A stretch of DNA of 64,000 bases from Phyllobacterium bourgognense (GCF_003337575.1 NZ_QPJM01000018.1:35518-99517); one strand, 5' to 3'. Positions 1-9,513 are shown, counted from the stretch's first letter. The notes: generated by a model from the letters alone, not told the origin. Made by a program: numbers and translations.

Positions 1-1047
1 TCGCGCGTACCGATGCTGGTCATCTCGCCGTGGAGTGCCGGCGGGCGGGTCAATTCGGAGACTTTCGACCATACGTCTGTCATTCGCTTTCTCGACAAAT
101 GGCTGATAGCCCGTGGCAAGCAAGACGCTGCCACGCCGGCCTTTTCCACCATCTCCTCCTGGCGCCAGGCCATTGCCGGGGATCTGACCAGTACGTTCGA
201 TTTCAGCCGGACGCGGACCGAAGGACTCGACAAACTCATCGCGCCCGGTGAAAAAGCGACGATCCTTACCGATGCCAATCGTACAAGCGCAAGGGCGGCC
301 AACCTGGCCTTTTTCACACCGGGGATTGCCGACGTTAAGGCTGACGCTTATGCGGGCAAGCCGATCGGCACCAAACAGGATAAAACACGCTGCGAAATCC
401 TTCCCATTGGTTATGATTTTCAGGTGTGTTTCCGCTTCGGTACCCATGGTGATGGCAAGAAGCGCGTCGAATGGGTGATCCGCAATAGAGGGGCTCTCGG
501 GGCGGCATTTTATGTTACCCCCTATTCGAGGACGGACGCGCCATCCTGGTACTACAGCGTCGAAGGTGTGAAGCCGGGCGGAAAGCCCATCGAAGTCATG
601 GACTACGCCCAGATTGCAAATGGCGTCTACGAGCACGCCATTCATGGCCCCAACGGCTATCTGTTCGAGTTTTCCGGAGATTCGCTGGACGCGCAGCAAA
701 CGCAACTTCCGAACATCATCGAGATGAAGTCGGCCGATGACGGCAAGAAGCTGCAGATCGTCTTTGAGAAATGGCAAACGGCGAGCAGCAAGCTGAAACT
801 GATCGATGCCTATTCGGGTACCGAACAGGTGATCGACAAGGCGAAGGAAGTCAGTGGAACAACCACTGTCGAGATCGCGACAAAGGATGGCTGGTACGAT
901 GTGGCCGTTGTCGACGGCGTCAACGCCAATAATTTTCTGCGCCGCTATGCCGGGCATCTGGAAAACGGCAAGATCAGCAAGAGCGATCCAGCTATTGGCC
1001 TGGAATACGATGCGAAGAAGCGGGCCTATATCGGTATGGTGGCGTAG
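1..1047 (+). CDS. Phosphocholine-type phospholipase C, 3' part (5' end off window)
   Basis: The reading frame is open from base 1, so this is the C-terminal part of a larger protein; the ATG at 13 is internal. The first residues read RVPMLVISPWSAGG, followed by FDHTSVIRFLD. This is the conserved end of the catalytic phosphoesterase domain in the acid-phosphatase-like bacterial phospholipase C family (PlcH/PlcN, phosphocholine-specific). The remaining roughly 320 residues fit the two C-terminal beta-rich DUF756-type repeats of that family. The family is exported (usually by Tat) and hydrolyses phosphatidylcholine or sphingomyelin to phosphocholine. Signal peptide and most active-site residues lie outside the window. 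Family is confident; substrate is inferred. Confidence 0.88.
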   Translation, partial: SRVPMLVISPWSAGGRVNSETFDHTSVIRFLDKWLIARGKQDAATPAFSTISSWRQAIAGDLTSTFDFSRTRTEGLDKLIAPGEKATILTDANRTSARAANLAFFTPGIADVKADAYAGKPIGTKQDKTRCEILPIGYDFQVCFRFGTHGDGKKRVEWVIRNRGALGAAFYVTPYSRTDAPSWYYSVEGVKPGGKPIEVMDYAQIANGVYEHAIHGPNGYLFEFSGDSLDAQQTQLPNIIEMKSADDGKKLQIVFEKWQTASSKLKLIDAYSGTEQVIDKAKEVSGTTTVEIATKDGWYDVAVVDGVNANNFLRRYAGHLENGKISKSDPAIGLEYDAKKRAYIGMVA

Positions 1048-1175
1048 GAAGTTCGGAACGACTGCAGGTGTGTGGTGCGCTTGTCGGACCACGCACCGCA
1101 CGCCGGGAGTCAAATGCTTGTCTCCGCGTGAAATTGCGATTAGCTGTGGCGCAGTCACCAGCAATCAGGAATCTC

Positions 1176-1973
1176 ATGCGACCGCATATTCGACGCCGCC
1201 GATCGATTTCCGCCAGATGGTCGGTACGCATTGCGTTTCTTGGCCTCATTCTGTTTGTTCTTTCGGGACTTGGCCATCGGTTCGAACGTATAGAAACGCC
1301 GGAGTTTCTCTGGCTGCTCGCCATTGTTGCCGGCCTCGCGCTGCTGGCTCTGTTGCTCAGTCTTAAGGGTTTCACCAGCGTCTGGCGCCGGGGCGATATG
1401 GGCTTTCCCAGTGCCTTCTGGGGTATGGTGATCGCGTTTGTGGTGCTGGCGCCCTTTGCCACGACGCTCTATCAGGCGTTGATGCTGCCGAGGATCTACG
1501 ACATTTCGACCGATATCACCGATCCGCCCGAACTGTTTGCGGCCGGGCAAAGGACCGAGCGTATGAACCCTGTCGTGAATGACGAGGACAGCCGCGCGCT
1601 TCAATCCAGCGCCTACCCGCAGGTGACAGGCCGTCGCTATGATGGCTCGCCTGATCGTATTCTGACCGCAATCAACAAGGTCATTGCTGCCAATGGCTGG
1701 ACGGTTGTTGCCCAAAAAGGCGAGCCGGGCGTTGATGAGGAAATCCTGCTCGAAGTTGTGGCGCGAACCTTTTTGCTTGGGTTCACCAGCGATGCGGTTA
1801 TCCGGCTTTCCGATGAGGGCGAGACCACCTATGTCGATATGCGCTCGGTTTCGCGCTACGGCATCCATGATCTTGGCGAGAATGCCGACCGAATCATTGC
1901 CTTCATGACCGCTCTCGATGCCGAAGTGCAGAGCGCCCAGCCGGAAGAGGAAACGACCGAACCGGCGCAGTAG
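1176..1973 (+). CDS. DUF1499 membrane protein
   Basis: 265 residues starting at ATG 1176, with AGGA just upstream. An open frame extends back to 1068 but has no comparable ribosome site, and the extension is arginine-rich and not protein-like. Three hydrophobic segments in the first ~125 residues look membrane-spanning. The C-terminal half contains a DUF1499-type domain (SSAYPQVTGRRYDGSPDRIL, then a region ending RSVSRYGIHDLGENADRI). The acidic tail is probably disordered. DUF1499 proteins have no established biochemical role. It lies 128 bases behind the phospholipase and may share its transcript. Function unknown. Confidence 0.75.
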   Translation: MRPHIRRRRSISARWSVRIAFLGLILFVLSGLGHRFERIETPEFLWLLAIVAGLALLALLLSLKGFTSVWRRGDMGFPSAFWGMVIAFVVLAPFATTLYQALMLPRIYDISTDITDPPELFAAGQRTERMNPVVNDEDSRALQSSAYPQVTGRRYDGSPDRILTAINKVIAANGWTVVAQKGEPGVDEEILLEVVARTFLLGFTSDAVIRLSDEGETTYVDMRSVSRYGIHDLGENADRIIAFMTALDAEVQSAQPEEETTEPAQ

Positions 1974-1991
1974 GTGCTTCACCGCTGCCCT

Positions 1992-2170
1992 TTTCTCTCC
2001 CCTTGTGGGAGAGAAAGCGATTTCAGCATCTTAGCTTCTTTAGCTAAGTGCTAGAAATCGCCAGAGAGGGGATTTGCCTCACTCAACTACCCCCTCTCTT
2101 GGATTTTCTAAGGATTTAGCGAAGAGGCTAAATCCAAGAAAATCCTTTCTCCTCCACAAAGGGGGAGATA
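1992..2170. repeat. Composite palindromic intergenic repeat
   Basis: Several nested foldbacks fill the space between two convergent genes. A perfect 9-bp stem lies at 1992-2016 (TTTCTCTCC paired with GGAGAGAAA). A long imperfect stem runs 2017-2061 (GCGATTTC paired with GAAATCGC). A third pairs 2101-2120 with 2127-2145. Remnants of the first motif recur at 2062-2075 and 2150-2169. The arrangement resembles mobile palindromic repeats common in Hyphomicrobiales intergenic DNA and probably also terminates both convergent genes. Confidence 0.7.
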
Positions 2171-2206
2171 AGCGGCATAGACCATTGGTGCTGTTACTGG
2201 GTACTT

Positions 2207-3109
2207 TCACGCCCAATAAACGCCGTCGATCGCCGGGTTGCCTGCGGTCTGCACGAGGCCTCGCGCAACGAGATCTTCAAGGTGGGCGAGTATGGACAGG
2301 GCCGCGGCGCCGTGCAGGCGCGGATCGGTCTCGCGGTAGATCACCTTGACCATGGCAGGAATGGTGCGGTCTCCGGCGCGTACCCGTTCCAGAATTGCGC
2401 GCTCGCGCATTTTCCTGTGCGCTTTCAGGCCGCGCATGAAGGTTTTCGGCTTGGTGACAGGACCGCCATGGCCAGGAAAGTAGACGCGATCATGCCGTGC
2501 GAGCAGCCGGTCGAGGGACGCCATATAATCGGACATCGAGCCATCGGGCGGCGCGACGATGGACGTTGCCCAGGCCATGACGTGATCTGCGGAAAACAGG
2601 ATATCCGTACCTTCGAGCGCGAAGACGACGTGGTTTGCCGTGTGGCCGGGGGTATGGATGCTTCGAAGCGCCCAGCCATCGCCCTCGATGATCGAATCGT
2701 CTGGTGCCATGATGTCCGGCATAAACTCCGTGTCGCCGCTCGCATCGAGAAAGTTGATCTCTCCCGTGTGCAACGGGCGGGAGGGGCGGTGCGGTCCTTC
2801 TGCCACCAGCATTGCGCCGAGTTCATCCTTCAACACGCTTGCCAGGGGCGAATGATCGCGGTGGGTGTGGCTGACGAAAATATGGCTGACCGGGCGCCCG
2901 GCTATGGCGCGCAGGAGCGTCGCCTTGTGCTCTTCGTCGATGGGACCAGGATCGATCAGCGCCAGGGTATCTTTGCCGATCAGGTAGGAGTTCGTGCCGT
3001 GAAAGGTAAAGGGGCTCGGATTGTTGACGGTGATACGCTGTATATTCGGCGCAATATCGATGGCCTCGCCATAATGCGGCGCAAATACCTTGTCGAAAAC
3101 GAGGTTCAT
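2207..3109 (-). CDS. MBL-fold metallo-hydrolase (LACTB2-like)
   Basis: 300 residues from ATG 3109, preceded by AAAGG; an open frame reaches back to 3175 without a better site. It has the zinc-binding signature SHTHRDHSP (HxHxDH), later ligands in HTPGHTANH and SADHVM, and PGHGGPV near residue 215. The order matches the metallo-beta-lactamase hydrolase domain of LACTB2/glyoxalase-II-like proteins. The last ~70 residues form a winged-helix-like tail typical of LACTB2 relatives. The substrate cannot be read from sequence: thioester hydrolase or endoribonuclease activity are both known in the superfamily. It stands alone, divergent from bioY. Confidence 0.85.
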   Translation of the reverse strand: MNLVFDKVFAPHYGEAIDIAPNIQRITVNNPSPFTFHGTNSYLIGKDTLALIDPGPIDEEHKATLLRAIAGRPVSHIFVSHTHRDHSPLASVLKDELGAMLVAEGPHRPSRPLHTGEINFLDASGDTEFMPDIMAPDDSIIEGDGWALRSIHTPGHTANHVVFALEGTDILFSADHVMAWATSIVAPPDGSMSDYMASLDRLLARHDRVYFPGHGGPVTKPKTFMRGLKAHRKMRERAILERVRAGDRTIPAMVKVIYRETDPRLHGAAALSILAHLEDLVARGLVQTAGNPAIDGVYWA

Positions 3110-3202
3110 TGATCGGGATTTACCTTTTGTGCGGCTTTCGACGTATTGCAGTGCGGCATGATCCTCAATATACATTTTTCATGAAATGGTGAAAGCTTGA
3201 GG

Positions 3203-3223
3203 CGTGAATTTCTAGGGTTCACG
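3203..3223. promoter_or_regulatory. Inverted repeat upstream of bioY
   Basis: CGTGAA at 3203-3208 and TTCACG at 3218-3223 form 6-bp arms with a 9-base spacer, 20 bases before the bioY start. It is placed like an operator or 5' UTR hairpin. I saw no copy of the alphaproteobacterial BioR consensus here, so any biotin control is not shown. Confidence 0.3.
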
Positions 3224-3243
3224 ACCTTCCGGAGGATACGAAC

Positions 3244-3831
3244 ATGATTGCTGCCCAAACTCGTTCTCTTGCCGAGACGTTCCAGCCGGAAGGCCAGCTC
3301 GCCAAAGCCGTGTGGTTTGTTTCGCTCGCTCTCGTCGGCACTGCGTTGATGACGCTTGCCGCCAAGACCAAGGTCGACATGGTCTTTGTCAACGTCACGA
3401 TGCAGACGTTTGCGGTGTTCGCGATCTCGGCGGCTTATGGTTCGCGGCTCGCGGTTGCGACGATGGCGCTTTACCTGCTCGAGGGTGCGCTCGGCATGCC
3501 GGTATTCACCGGAACACCGGAGAAGGGCATCGGGCTCGCCTATATGGTCGGACCGACAGGCGGCTATCTCCTGTCGTATATCGCTGCCGCCTGGATCGTT
3601 GGTCGTGCGGCCGACAACGGCTTTACCCGCAATCCGATTGTCCTTGGCCTCGCCATGCTCGCCGCTGAAGTGGTTATCCTCGGCATGGGCTTCCTGTGGA
3701 TGGCCTATCTCTTCGGCTTCGAAAAGGCGCTCGCCTATGGCGTCGGTGTTTTCATCGTGGGCGATATGCTGAAGCTTGCATTGGCTGCCGCGATCGTTCC
3801 GGCCGTTGGATCTTTGCTCAAGCGCCGGTGA
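3244..3831 (+). CDS. bioY: Biotin transporter S component BioY
   Basis: 195 residues, with AGGA 10 bases before the start. It is a hydrophobic protein with about six predicted membrane segments. It contains the BioY hallmarks ALGMPVFTG and GPTGGYLLSY (residues ~80-105), which belong to the biotin-binding site. BioY is the substrate-capture subunit of energy-coupling-factor transporters and in many proteobacteria works alone or with BioMN. No bioM or bioN is adjacent. The length is usual for the family. The stop codon lies inside a GC-rich hairpin. Confidence 0.93.
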   Translation: MIAAQTRSLAETFQPEGQLAKAVWFVSLALVGTALMTLAAKTKVDMVFVNVTMQTFAVFAISAAYGSRLAVATMALYLLEGALGMPVFTGTPEKGIGLAYMVGPTGGYLLSYIAAAWIVGRAADNGFTRNPIVLGLAMLAAEVVILGMGFLWMAYLFGFEKALAYGVGVFIVGDMLKLALAAAIVPAVGSLLKRR

Positions 3832-3840
3832 TACCGGCGC
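3822..3840 (+). terminator. Hairpin over the bioY stop codon
   Basis: GCGCCGGTGATACCGGCGC is a perfect 8-bp stem with a 3-base loop. It overlaps the bioY TGA and is not followed by a T-run, so it may be a weak or Rho-assisted terminator or an mRNA-stabilising end. Confidence 0.5.
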
Positions 3841-3884
3841 CCCAGTTCGCTGTTTTCATTATGTGTTTTTTGTAATTTCCTGTT

Positions 3885-4130
3885 TTGATCGGTGTCATAT
3901 TGGATATTCCGACTAGCGTTCAAAATGAGCGAACGAAGCTGACTGCTACTTGGCTGAATGGGGCATCTGTTGCACTTTATGCCGTTGGAGGATTGGCGCC
4001 GTTAACGTCCAGTATTTATAATGAAAAGGCCCCGACTGCGTTGATCGCAGCGGGGGCGAGTATTTGTATTATGGCGGCCATTGCACTACATTGGATAGCA
4101 AGACAGACGCTGAAAGGGTTAAAACCGTGA
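3885..4130 (+). CDS. Small two-helix membrane protein, unknown
   Basis: About 76-81 residues. No ATG is available in frame; TTG at 3885 or 3900 are candidate starts, so the 5' end is uncertain. It has two hydrophobic segments (around GASVALYAVGGLAPL and ALIAAGASICIMAAIAL) and a basic end, typical of a two-pass inner-membrane protein. The stop overlaps the next small ORF (CCGTGA), suggesting translational coupling. I do not recognise the family. Base composition is more AT-rich than the flanking genes. Confidence 0.5.
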   Translation: MIGVILDIPTSVQNERTKLTATWLNGASVALYAVGGLAPLTSSIYNEKAPTALIAAGASICIMAAIALHWIARQTLKGLKP

Positions 4131-4252
4131 CATTGGAACAGTTTATGCTCTTTATGATAATGCCAGTAGGCGGGCTCCTGATGGGTGCCTTTGCGTTGTT
4201 TATTACGCGCAAGGATCGCTCGGATAATAATAAGCCGCGCCACTCCCACTGA
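4127..4252 (+). CDS. 41-residue single-pass membrane peptide, unknown
   Basis: Starts at GTG 4127, whose last two bases overlap the stop of the preceding small ORF. It encodes one hydrophobic segment (MLFMIMPVGGLLMGAFALF) and then a charged tail rich in Lys, Arg, Asp and His. It ends 12 bases before the TTG start of puuE, so the two small ORFs and puuE could share a transcript. No known family is recognised. The coupled start and membrane-like composition support a real gene, but alignment evidence is lacking. Confidence 0.42.
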   Translation: MTLEQFMLFMIMPVGGLLMGAFALFITRKDRSDNNKPRHSH

Positions 4253-4264
4253 TAAGTACGTTCC

Positions 4265-5179
4265 TTGGCAGACTATCCCCGCAATCTCATTGGCTATGGC
4301 CGCAATCCGCCTGATCCGAAATGGCCGGGTGGCGCGAAACTCGCCGTGCAGTTCGTTGTCAACTACGAAGAGGGCGCAGAAAGCTCGATCCTCGACGATG
4401 ATGCGGCATCCGAATGCCTGCTTTCGGAGATCGTCGGGGCGCAACCTTGGCCGGGCCAGCGCAATCTCAACATGGAATCGATCTATGAATACGGGTCACG
4501 CGCCGGCTTCTGGCGGCTGTGGCGCATGTTCACGCGCCGCAATTTGCCCGTGACAGTCTACGGTGTGACCCTCGCCATGGCGCGCAATCCGGAAGCGGTT
4601 GCAGCCATGAGAGAGGCTGATTGGGAGATCGCCAGCCATGGCCTGCGCTGGCTTGAATACAAGGATTTCCCCGAAGAGCTCGAGCGCCAGCATATTCACG
4701 AGGCTGTGCGCCTGCATACGGAAATCACCGGCTCCCGGCCGCTCGGGATCTATCAGGGCAAGCCTTCCGACAACACGCTGAAGATTGTCATGGAGGAGGG
4801 CGGGTTCGTCTATTCCGCCGACAGTTACGCCGATGAACTGCCTTACTGGGTGCAAGGTCCGAAGGGACCGCACCTGATCGTGCCCTATACGCTCGACGCC
4901 AATGACATGCGCTTTGCAACGCCGCAGGGGTTCAACTCCGGCGATCAGTTCTTCAGCTATCTGAAAGATACATTCGATTGCCTGCTACGAGAGGGTAAGG
5001 ATGGCGCGCCAAAGATGATGTCGGTCGGTTTGCATTGCCGGCTGGTAGGGCGTCCGGGACGGGCGGCGGCGCTGGAACGGTTTCTCGACTACATCCAGCA
5101 CCACGAGGACGTGTGGATCACGCGGCGCATAGACATCGCCAACCATTGGCACGAACACCATCATCTGAGCCGTGCATGA
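4265..5179 (+). CDS. puuE: Cofactor-independent allantoinase PuuE
   Basis: 304 residues of the polysaccharide-deacetylase-like allantoinase family, which opens (S)-allantoin to allantoate without a bound metal. Diagnostic stretches are [20 protein letters not shown] at the N terminus, [20 protein letters not shown], then IASHGLRW and YQGKPSDNT. The only start that retains the conserved N terminus is TTG at 4265, because an in-frame stop lies 12 bases upstream. Initiation may therefore be weak or coupled. The end overlaps allA by four bases (ATGA), placing both in one operon. Confidence 0.93.
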   Translation: MADYPRNLIGYGRNPPDPKWPGGAKLAVQFVVNYEEGAESSILDDDAASECLLSEIVGAQPWPGQRNLNMESIYEYGSRAGFWRLWRMFTRRNLPVTVYGVTLAMARNPEAVAAMREADWEIASHGLRWLEYKDFPEELERQHIHEAVRLHTEITGSRPLGIYQGKPSDNTLKIVMEEGGFVYSADSYADELPYWVQGPKGPHLIVPYTLDANDMRFATPQGFNSGDQFFSYLKDTFDCLLREGKDGAPKMMSVGLHCRLVGRPGRAAALERFLDYIQHHEDVWITRRIDIANHWHEHHHLSRA

Positions 5180-5682
5180 AAACCATCATTCTTGACGTCC
5201 AGCCGCTGACCAAGCCAGCGTTTGCGCGGTTCGGTGATGTGATCGAGACGGAGGGCGCGGAATTGCGCCTGATCAATGATGGCACGACTGAGCGCTACCA
5301 CGATCTCGCCAATGTCGACGTAACAGGCGAGGGCGCGCGGGTGCTGGTCAATATCTTCCGGGGCAAGCCCTTTGCGCTGCCTGTCGATATCAGCATGCTG
5401 GAACGTCATCCGCTTGGCACCCAGGCATTCATGCCGCTGCAGAACCGGCCGTTTCTGGCTGTGGTGGCTGAGGACGACGGCGGTAAGCCGGGAATACCTG
5501 TCACCTTTCTGTGCCAGGGCAGTCAGGGCGTCAACTACGCCCGCAACGCCTGGCATCATCCACTGATCTCACTGGAAGAAACGTCGGATTTTCTCGTCGT
5601 CGATCGTGGCGGCGAGGGCAATAATCTTGAGGAGTTCTTCTTTGAAGATGTGGTCTACAGGATTGAAAAGCTTGCCGTTTGA
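5176..5682 (+). CDS. allA: Ureidoglycolate lyase AllA
   Basis: 168 residues beginning at ATG 5176, inside the puuE stop. It matches the AllA cupin-like family, which splits ureidoglycolate into glyoxylate and urea in allantoin breakdown. Recognisable segments are the N-terminal [28 protein letters not shown], the histidine in [12 protein letters not shown], and FLVVDRGG near the C terminus. Length equals the family norm. A longer open frame from 5035 overlaps puuE and is rejected. The allantoate-hydrolysing step needed between PuuE and AllA is not encoded in this window. Confidence 0.92.
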   Translation: MKTIILDVQPLTKPAFARFGDVIETEGAELRLINDGTTERYHDLANVDVTGEGARVLVNIFRGKPFALPVDISMLERHPLGTQAFMPLQNRPFLAVVAEDDGGKPGIPVTFLCQGSQGVNYARNAWHHPLISLEETSDFLVVDRGGEGNNLEEFFFEDVVYRIEKLAV

Positions 5683-5740
5683 GTGAGCTGGCAAGTGGTT
5701 TCCCCTTGACGGGTGCGCATAGCCGGTTGAAGCTGGCAAC

Positions 5741-7198
5741 ATGTCACAAACGATACGTTTTTTTCTGAATGGTCAAAAGCAGGAGGCCTCGGTCCGGCCG
5801 GATACGACAGTACTGGACTGGCTGCGCAGCGGGCCGCGGCTGACCGGCACCAAGGAGGGCTGTGCGGAGGGCGATTGTGGGGCCTGCTCGGTGCTGATCG
5901 GCGACCCTTGGTTCGACGACGCTCACCACGAGGGGGCCGTGCACTACCAGGCGGCCAACAGCTGCATCCTTGCCATGGGCCAGGTCGATGGCCGCGCTGT
6001 GGTCACGGTCGAGGGTTTGAAGACGGAACAGCTGCACCCGGTACAAGCGGCGATGGCGGAAAACGGTTCGTCCCAGTGCGGCTTCTGCACGCCGGGCATC
6101 GTGATTTCCTTAACCGGCCTTGCAGCGCAAAGAAGCGCTGCGGGAGCCGGTCTTGCGGCTTGCAAGACGGAAGTCACGGATTCCGATATCCACGATGCAC
6201 TGGCGGGCAATCTGTGCCGTTGTACCGGCTACCGGCCGATCGTCGAGGCCGCGCGCAAGGTTGGCAAGGCGACGATTGCGGGCCCGCACGTCGCCGCCTT
6301 TGCCAAGATCGAACCACGCACGACGATTTCGGCAGCCGGTTCGACATTCCATCAGCCGCAGTCGTTGAATGATTTGCTGCAGCTGCGCAAGGAGAAGCCC
6401 GACGCGATATTGCTTGGCGGTGGCACCGATCTTGGCGTCGCGCTGGCGGATTATCACACTGACTGGAACGAGGTGATTTCGCTTGCCCGTGTGCGCGAAC
6501 TGCGTGCCATTCGCGAGACCGAAGATCATTTGAGCTTTGGCGCGGCAGTAACGTGGGAAGAGATTCTCGCCGGTATTATCGAGTATTATCCCTCTTTCGC
6601 GACTTTGATCCGCCGTTTCGGTTCGACCCAGATACGCTCCATGGGAACCGTCGGCGGTAATATCGGCACTGCAAGCCCGATCGGCGACGGCCCGCCGGCG
6701 TTGATTGCGCTCGGAGCCGAGATTGAACTTGCATCCTTGAGCGGGCATCGTTTTCTGGCGCTCGAAGATTTCTTCCTCGACTATCGCAAGACGGAGCTGC
6801 GTGCCGACGAGGTGATTGCTTCGGTGTCGATCCCGAAGCCCGTGGAGGGCCAGGAGTTCCGCGTCTACAAGATCTCCAAGCGCTACGATCAGGATATCTC
6901 GACTGTCTGTGCAGCGTTTTCCATTGTCCGCGAAGAAGGTCAGGTTCGCAGTGCTCGCATCGCATTCGGCGGCATGGCGGCAACGCCGCAGCGCGCGCCG
7001 AAGGCTGAACAAGCACTAGTCGGTAGTGTATTTGACCATAGAGCTGTAGAAGCATGCGCCACTGCGATTACCGCGCAGTTTAAACCGCTGAGCGATTGGC
7101 GCGGCAGTGCCGAATATCGGTTGCAGGTTGCCGCGAACCTCGCCGAACGATTCTGGCGCGATGTTGCTGGCGAGACGGTGGAGGTTATGGCCCTATGA
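5741..7198 (+). CDS. xdhA: Xanthine dehydrogenase small subunit XdhA (2Fe-2S and FAD)
   Basis: 485 residues. The N-terminal plant-ferredoxin-like 2Fe-2S cluster uses Cys41, Cys46 and Cys49 (CAEGDCGAC). The second cluster follows in SQCGFCTPGI and GNLCRCTGYRPI. From about residue 195 comes the FAD-binding domain (LLGGGTDLGV, then GTVGGNIGTASPIGD) and its C-terminal cap. Together with XdhB it oxidises hypoxanthine and xanthine to urate with NAD. The stop overlaps the xdhB start. XdhC, the usual molybdenum-cofactor chaperone gene, does not follow xdhB here. Confidence 0.95.
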   Translation: MSQTIRFFLNGQKQEASVRPDTTVLDWLRSGPRLTGTKEGCAEGDCGACSVLIGDPWFDDAHHEGAVHYQAANSCILAMGQVDGRAVVTVEGLKTEQLHPVQAAMAENGSSQCGFCTPGIVISLTGLAAQRSAAGAGLAACKTEVTDSDIHDALAGNLCRCTGYRPIVEAARKVGKATIAGPHVAAFAKIEPRTTISAAGSTFHQPQSLNDLLQLRKEKPDAILLGGGTDLGVALADYHTDWNEVISLARVRELRAIRETEDHLSFGAAVTWEEILAGIIEYYPSFATLIRRFGSTQIRSMGTVGGNIGTASPIGDGPPALIALGAEIELASLSGHRFLALEDFFLDYRKTELRADEVIASVSIPKPVEGQEFRVYKISKRYDQDISTVCAAFSIVREEGQVRSARIAFGGMAATPQRAPKAEQALVGSVFDHRAVEACATAITAQFKPLSDWRGSAEYRLQVAANLAERFWRDVAGETVEVMAL

Positions 7199-9513
7199 AT
7201 ATCGACGCCAAGATCGTCCAGCGCAGCATTATCGGAAAAGGCATCGCGCATGATTCCGCCGCGCGCCATGTGGCGGGCGAGGCGAACTACATCGACGATA
7301 TGCCGGAGCTACCTGGCACATTGCATGCGGCCTTCGTCCTTTCGCCGGTGGCGCACGGCAAGCTGAACGGCTTTGACGCCTCCGAAGCGCTGGCGATAGA
7401 TGGTGTTGCTGGTGTCTGGGCCGCGAAGGATGTACCCGGTCACAATGAAGTCGGGCCAATACTTCACGGCGAGACGCTTTTTGCCGAAGATATTGTCGAT
7501 CACGAAGGACGGGTGATAGCGGTCGTTGCCGCCAGGGATTTCGAAACGGCATATCGCGCCGCCAAAAAGGTGAAGCTCGATATCGAGACGCTCGAGCCCG
7601 TGCTGGATATCGAAGAGGCGCACCGGCGAAAAAGCTACGTTCTGCCGCCGCAGGAGGTCGTCGAGGGCGATGTCGAAACTGCTCTTGCAGGCGCGCCGCA
7701 TGTCATTTCCGGCAAGCTGCACATGGGCGGGCAGGATCATTTCTACCTCGAAACCCATATCGCCTATGCCATCCCCGGCGAGAACGGTGAAATGCTGGTG
7801 CATTCTTCGACCCAGCACCCGACCGAGGTGCAACATCACGTTGCCGGCATTCTCGGCGTACACGCCAACGCTGTGGAGTGTCAGGTGCGCCGCATGGGCG
7901 GCGGATTTGGCGGCAAGGAAAGTCAGCCGACGATCATTGCCGGGGCTGCGGCACTGGTTGCGGCCAAGACCGGCAAACCTTGCAAGATGCGGCTGAAACG
8001 CCGCGATGACATGGTAGCGACCGGAAAGCGCCACGATTACATCGCCAACTGGAAGGCCGGTGTCGATAGCAGGGGCCGCATTCTCGGTCTCGATGTCGAA
8101 TATCTGGCGCGGGCGGGCAACCTGCCGGATCTGACAGGACCGGTGATAACTCGCACGCTGACCCATACGGACAATTCCTATTTTATTCCGAATGCGCGCT
8201 TTATCGGCCACGCATGCAAGACCAATACCGTATCAAACACGGCGTTTCGCGGCTTTGGCGGTCCGCAGGGAATTATCACCATCGAGGCCGTTATCGATAC
8301 GGTCGCCCGCGAATTGAAGCTTGACCCCAATGCGGTACGGGCGGTCAATTATTATGGCGACGAGACCGGCGACATGACGCCCTATGGCCAGCGGGTCGAG
8401 GACAATCGTCTGGTCGAGGTGACGGATGCGGTGCTTGGCTCCGCCGAGTGGGACTATCGCCGCGCTGAAATCGACGCGCACAATGCTGCCAATCCTGTTA
8501 TCCGGCGCGGGCTGGCGATGATGCCGATCAAATTCGGCATTTCGTTCAATCTGACCTCGCTCAATCAAGCGGGCGCGCTGGTCCATGTTTACCTGGATGG
8601 GTCGATCTTCCTCAATCATGGCGGCACCGAAATGGGGCAGGGCCTGTTTGTGAAGGTCGCGCAGGTGGTGGCGGAGGTGTTTCAGGTCGAGCTCGACATG
8701 GTTCGCATTTCGTCCACCGCGACAGGCAAGGTGCCGAATACCAGTGCGACTGCGGCTTCTACCGGCTCGGACCTCAACGGCATGGCGGCGTTCAAGGCCG
8801 CGATGGCCATCAAAGCGCGCATGACACGCGTGGCTGCGGAACATTTCGACGTCGAAGAAGATGTGATCATCTATCGCGAAGGCCGCGTCCACGCAGATAA
8901 TCGCTCGGTATCCTTCGGTGAACTGGCGAAAATGGCCTGGGCCAAGCGCATCCAGCTCTCGGAAGCCGGACACTATGCGACGCCGAAGATTCATTGGGAC
9001 GGCAAGACGATGAAAGGCCGGCCTTTCTTCTATTTCAGCTATGGCGCTGCCGTGGCGGAAGTTGCTGTCGACACGCTTACGGGCGAAACGCGTTGCCTGC
9101 GCGCCGATATCCTGCAGGATGTCGGCTCGCCGCTCAATCCTGCCATTGACCTTGGCCAGATCGAGGGCGCTTTCGTGCAGGGTATGGGCTGGGTAACGTG
9201 CGAAGAATTGTGGTGGGACAAAGCAGGCAAGCTGCGGACTGTCGGGCCATCGACCTACAAGATACCCGGATCGCGCGACGTACCGCCTGAGTTCAATGTG
9301 CGCATTCTCGACAATATGCCCAACAGGGAAGAAACAGTGTTTCGCTCCAAAGCGATCGGTGAGCCGCCATTGATGCTTGGCATATCGGTGTGGCTGGCCA
9401 TTCGCGATGCAATCGCTTCGATCCGTGGCGGGGTGCCGCAGCTCGATGCGCCTGCGACCCCGGAGGCAGTTTTGCGGGCTGTGCGGCATGCAGAGGCAGT
9501 GATTGGCGTATGA
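7195..9513 (+). CDS. xdhB: Xanthine dehydrogenase molybdopterin-binding subunit XdhB
   Basis: 772 residues from ATG 7195, overlapping the xdhA stop (ATGA). The upstream extension of the open frame is discarded. It shows the aldehyde-oxidase/xanthine-dehydrogenase a/b hammerhead domain (residues ~20-130) and then the molybdopterin-binding domains. Motifs include RMGGGFGGKE, the arginine-bearing TAFRGFGGPQG, NHGGTEMGQG, and the C-terminal KAIGEPPLMLG containing the glutamate implicated in catalysis. Length is normal. A long family-A palindrome follows the stop. Confidence 0.95.
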   Translation: MNIDAKIVQRSIIGKGIAHDSAARHVAGEANYIDDMPELPGTLHAAFVLSPVAHGKLNGFDASEALAIDGVAGVWAAKDVPGHNEVGPILHGETLFAEDIVDHEGRVIAVVAARDFETAYRAAKKVKLDIETLEPVLDIEEAHRRKSYVLPPQEVVEGDVETALAGAPHVISGKLHMGGQDHFYLETHIAYAIPGENGEMLVHSSTQHPTEVQHHVAGILGVHANAVECQVRRMGGGFGGKESQPTIIAGAAALVAAKTGKPCKMRLKRRDDMVATGKRHDYIANWKAGVDSRGRILGLDVEYLARAGNLPDLTGPVITRTLTHTDNSYFIPNARFIGHACKTNTVSNTAFRGFGGPQGIITIEAVIDTVARELKLDPNAVRAVNYYGDETGDMTPYGQRVEDNRLVEVTDAVLGSAEWDYRRAEIDAHNAANPVIRRGLAMMPIKFGISFNLTSLNQAGALVHVYLDGSIFLNHGGTEMGQGLFVKVAQVVAEVFQVELDMVRISSTATGKVPNTSATAASTGSDLNGMAAFKAAMAIKARMTRVAAEHFDVEEDVIIYREGRVHADNRSVSFGELAKMAWAKRIQLSEAGHYATPKIHWDGKTMKGRPFFYFSYGAAVAEVAVDTLTGETRCLRADILQDVGSPLNPAIDLGQIEGAFVQGMGWVTCEELWWDKAGKLRTVGPSTYKIPGSRDVPPEFNVRILDNMPNREETVFRSKAIGEPPLMLGISVWLAIRDAIASIRGGVPQLDAPATPEAVLRAVRHAEAVIGV

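Noticed and set aside
3244..3831. BioR-type operator at bioY
   Set aside because: I looked for the TTATMKATAA-like consensus upstream and did not find it; only an unrelated 6-bp inverted repeat is present.
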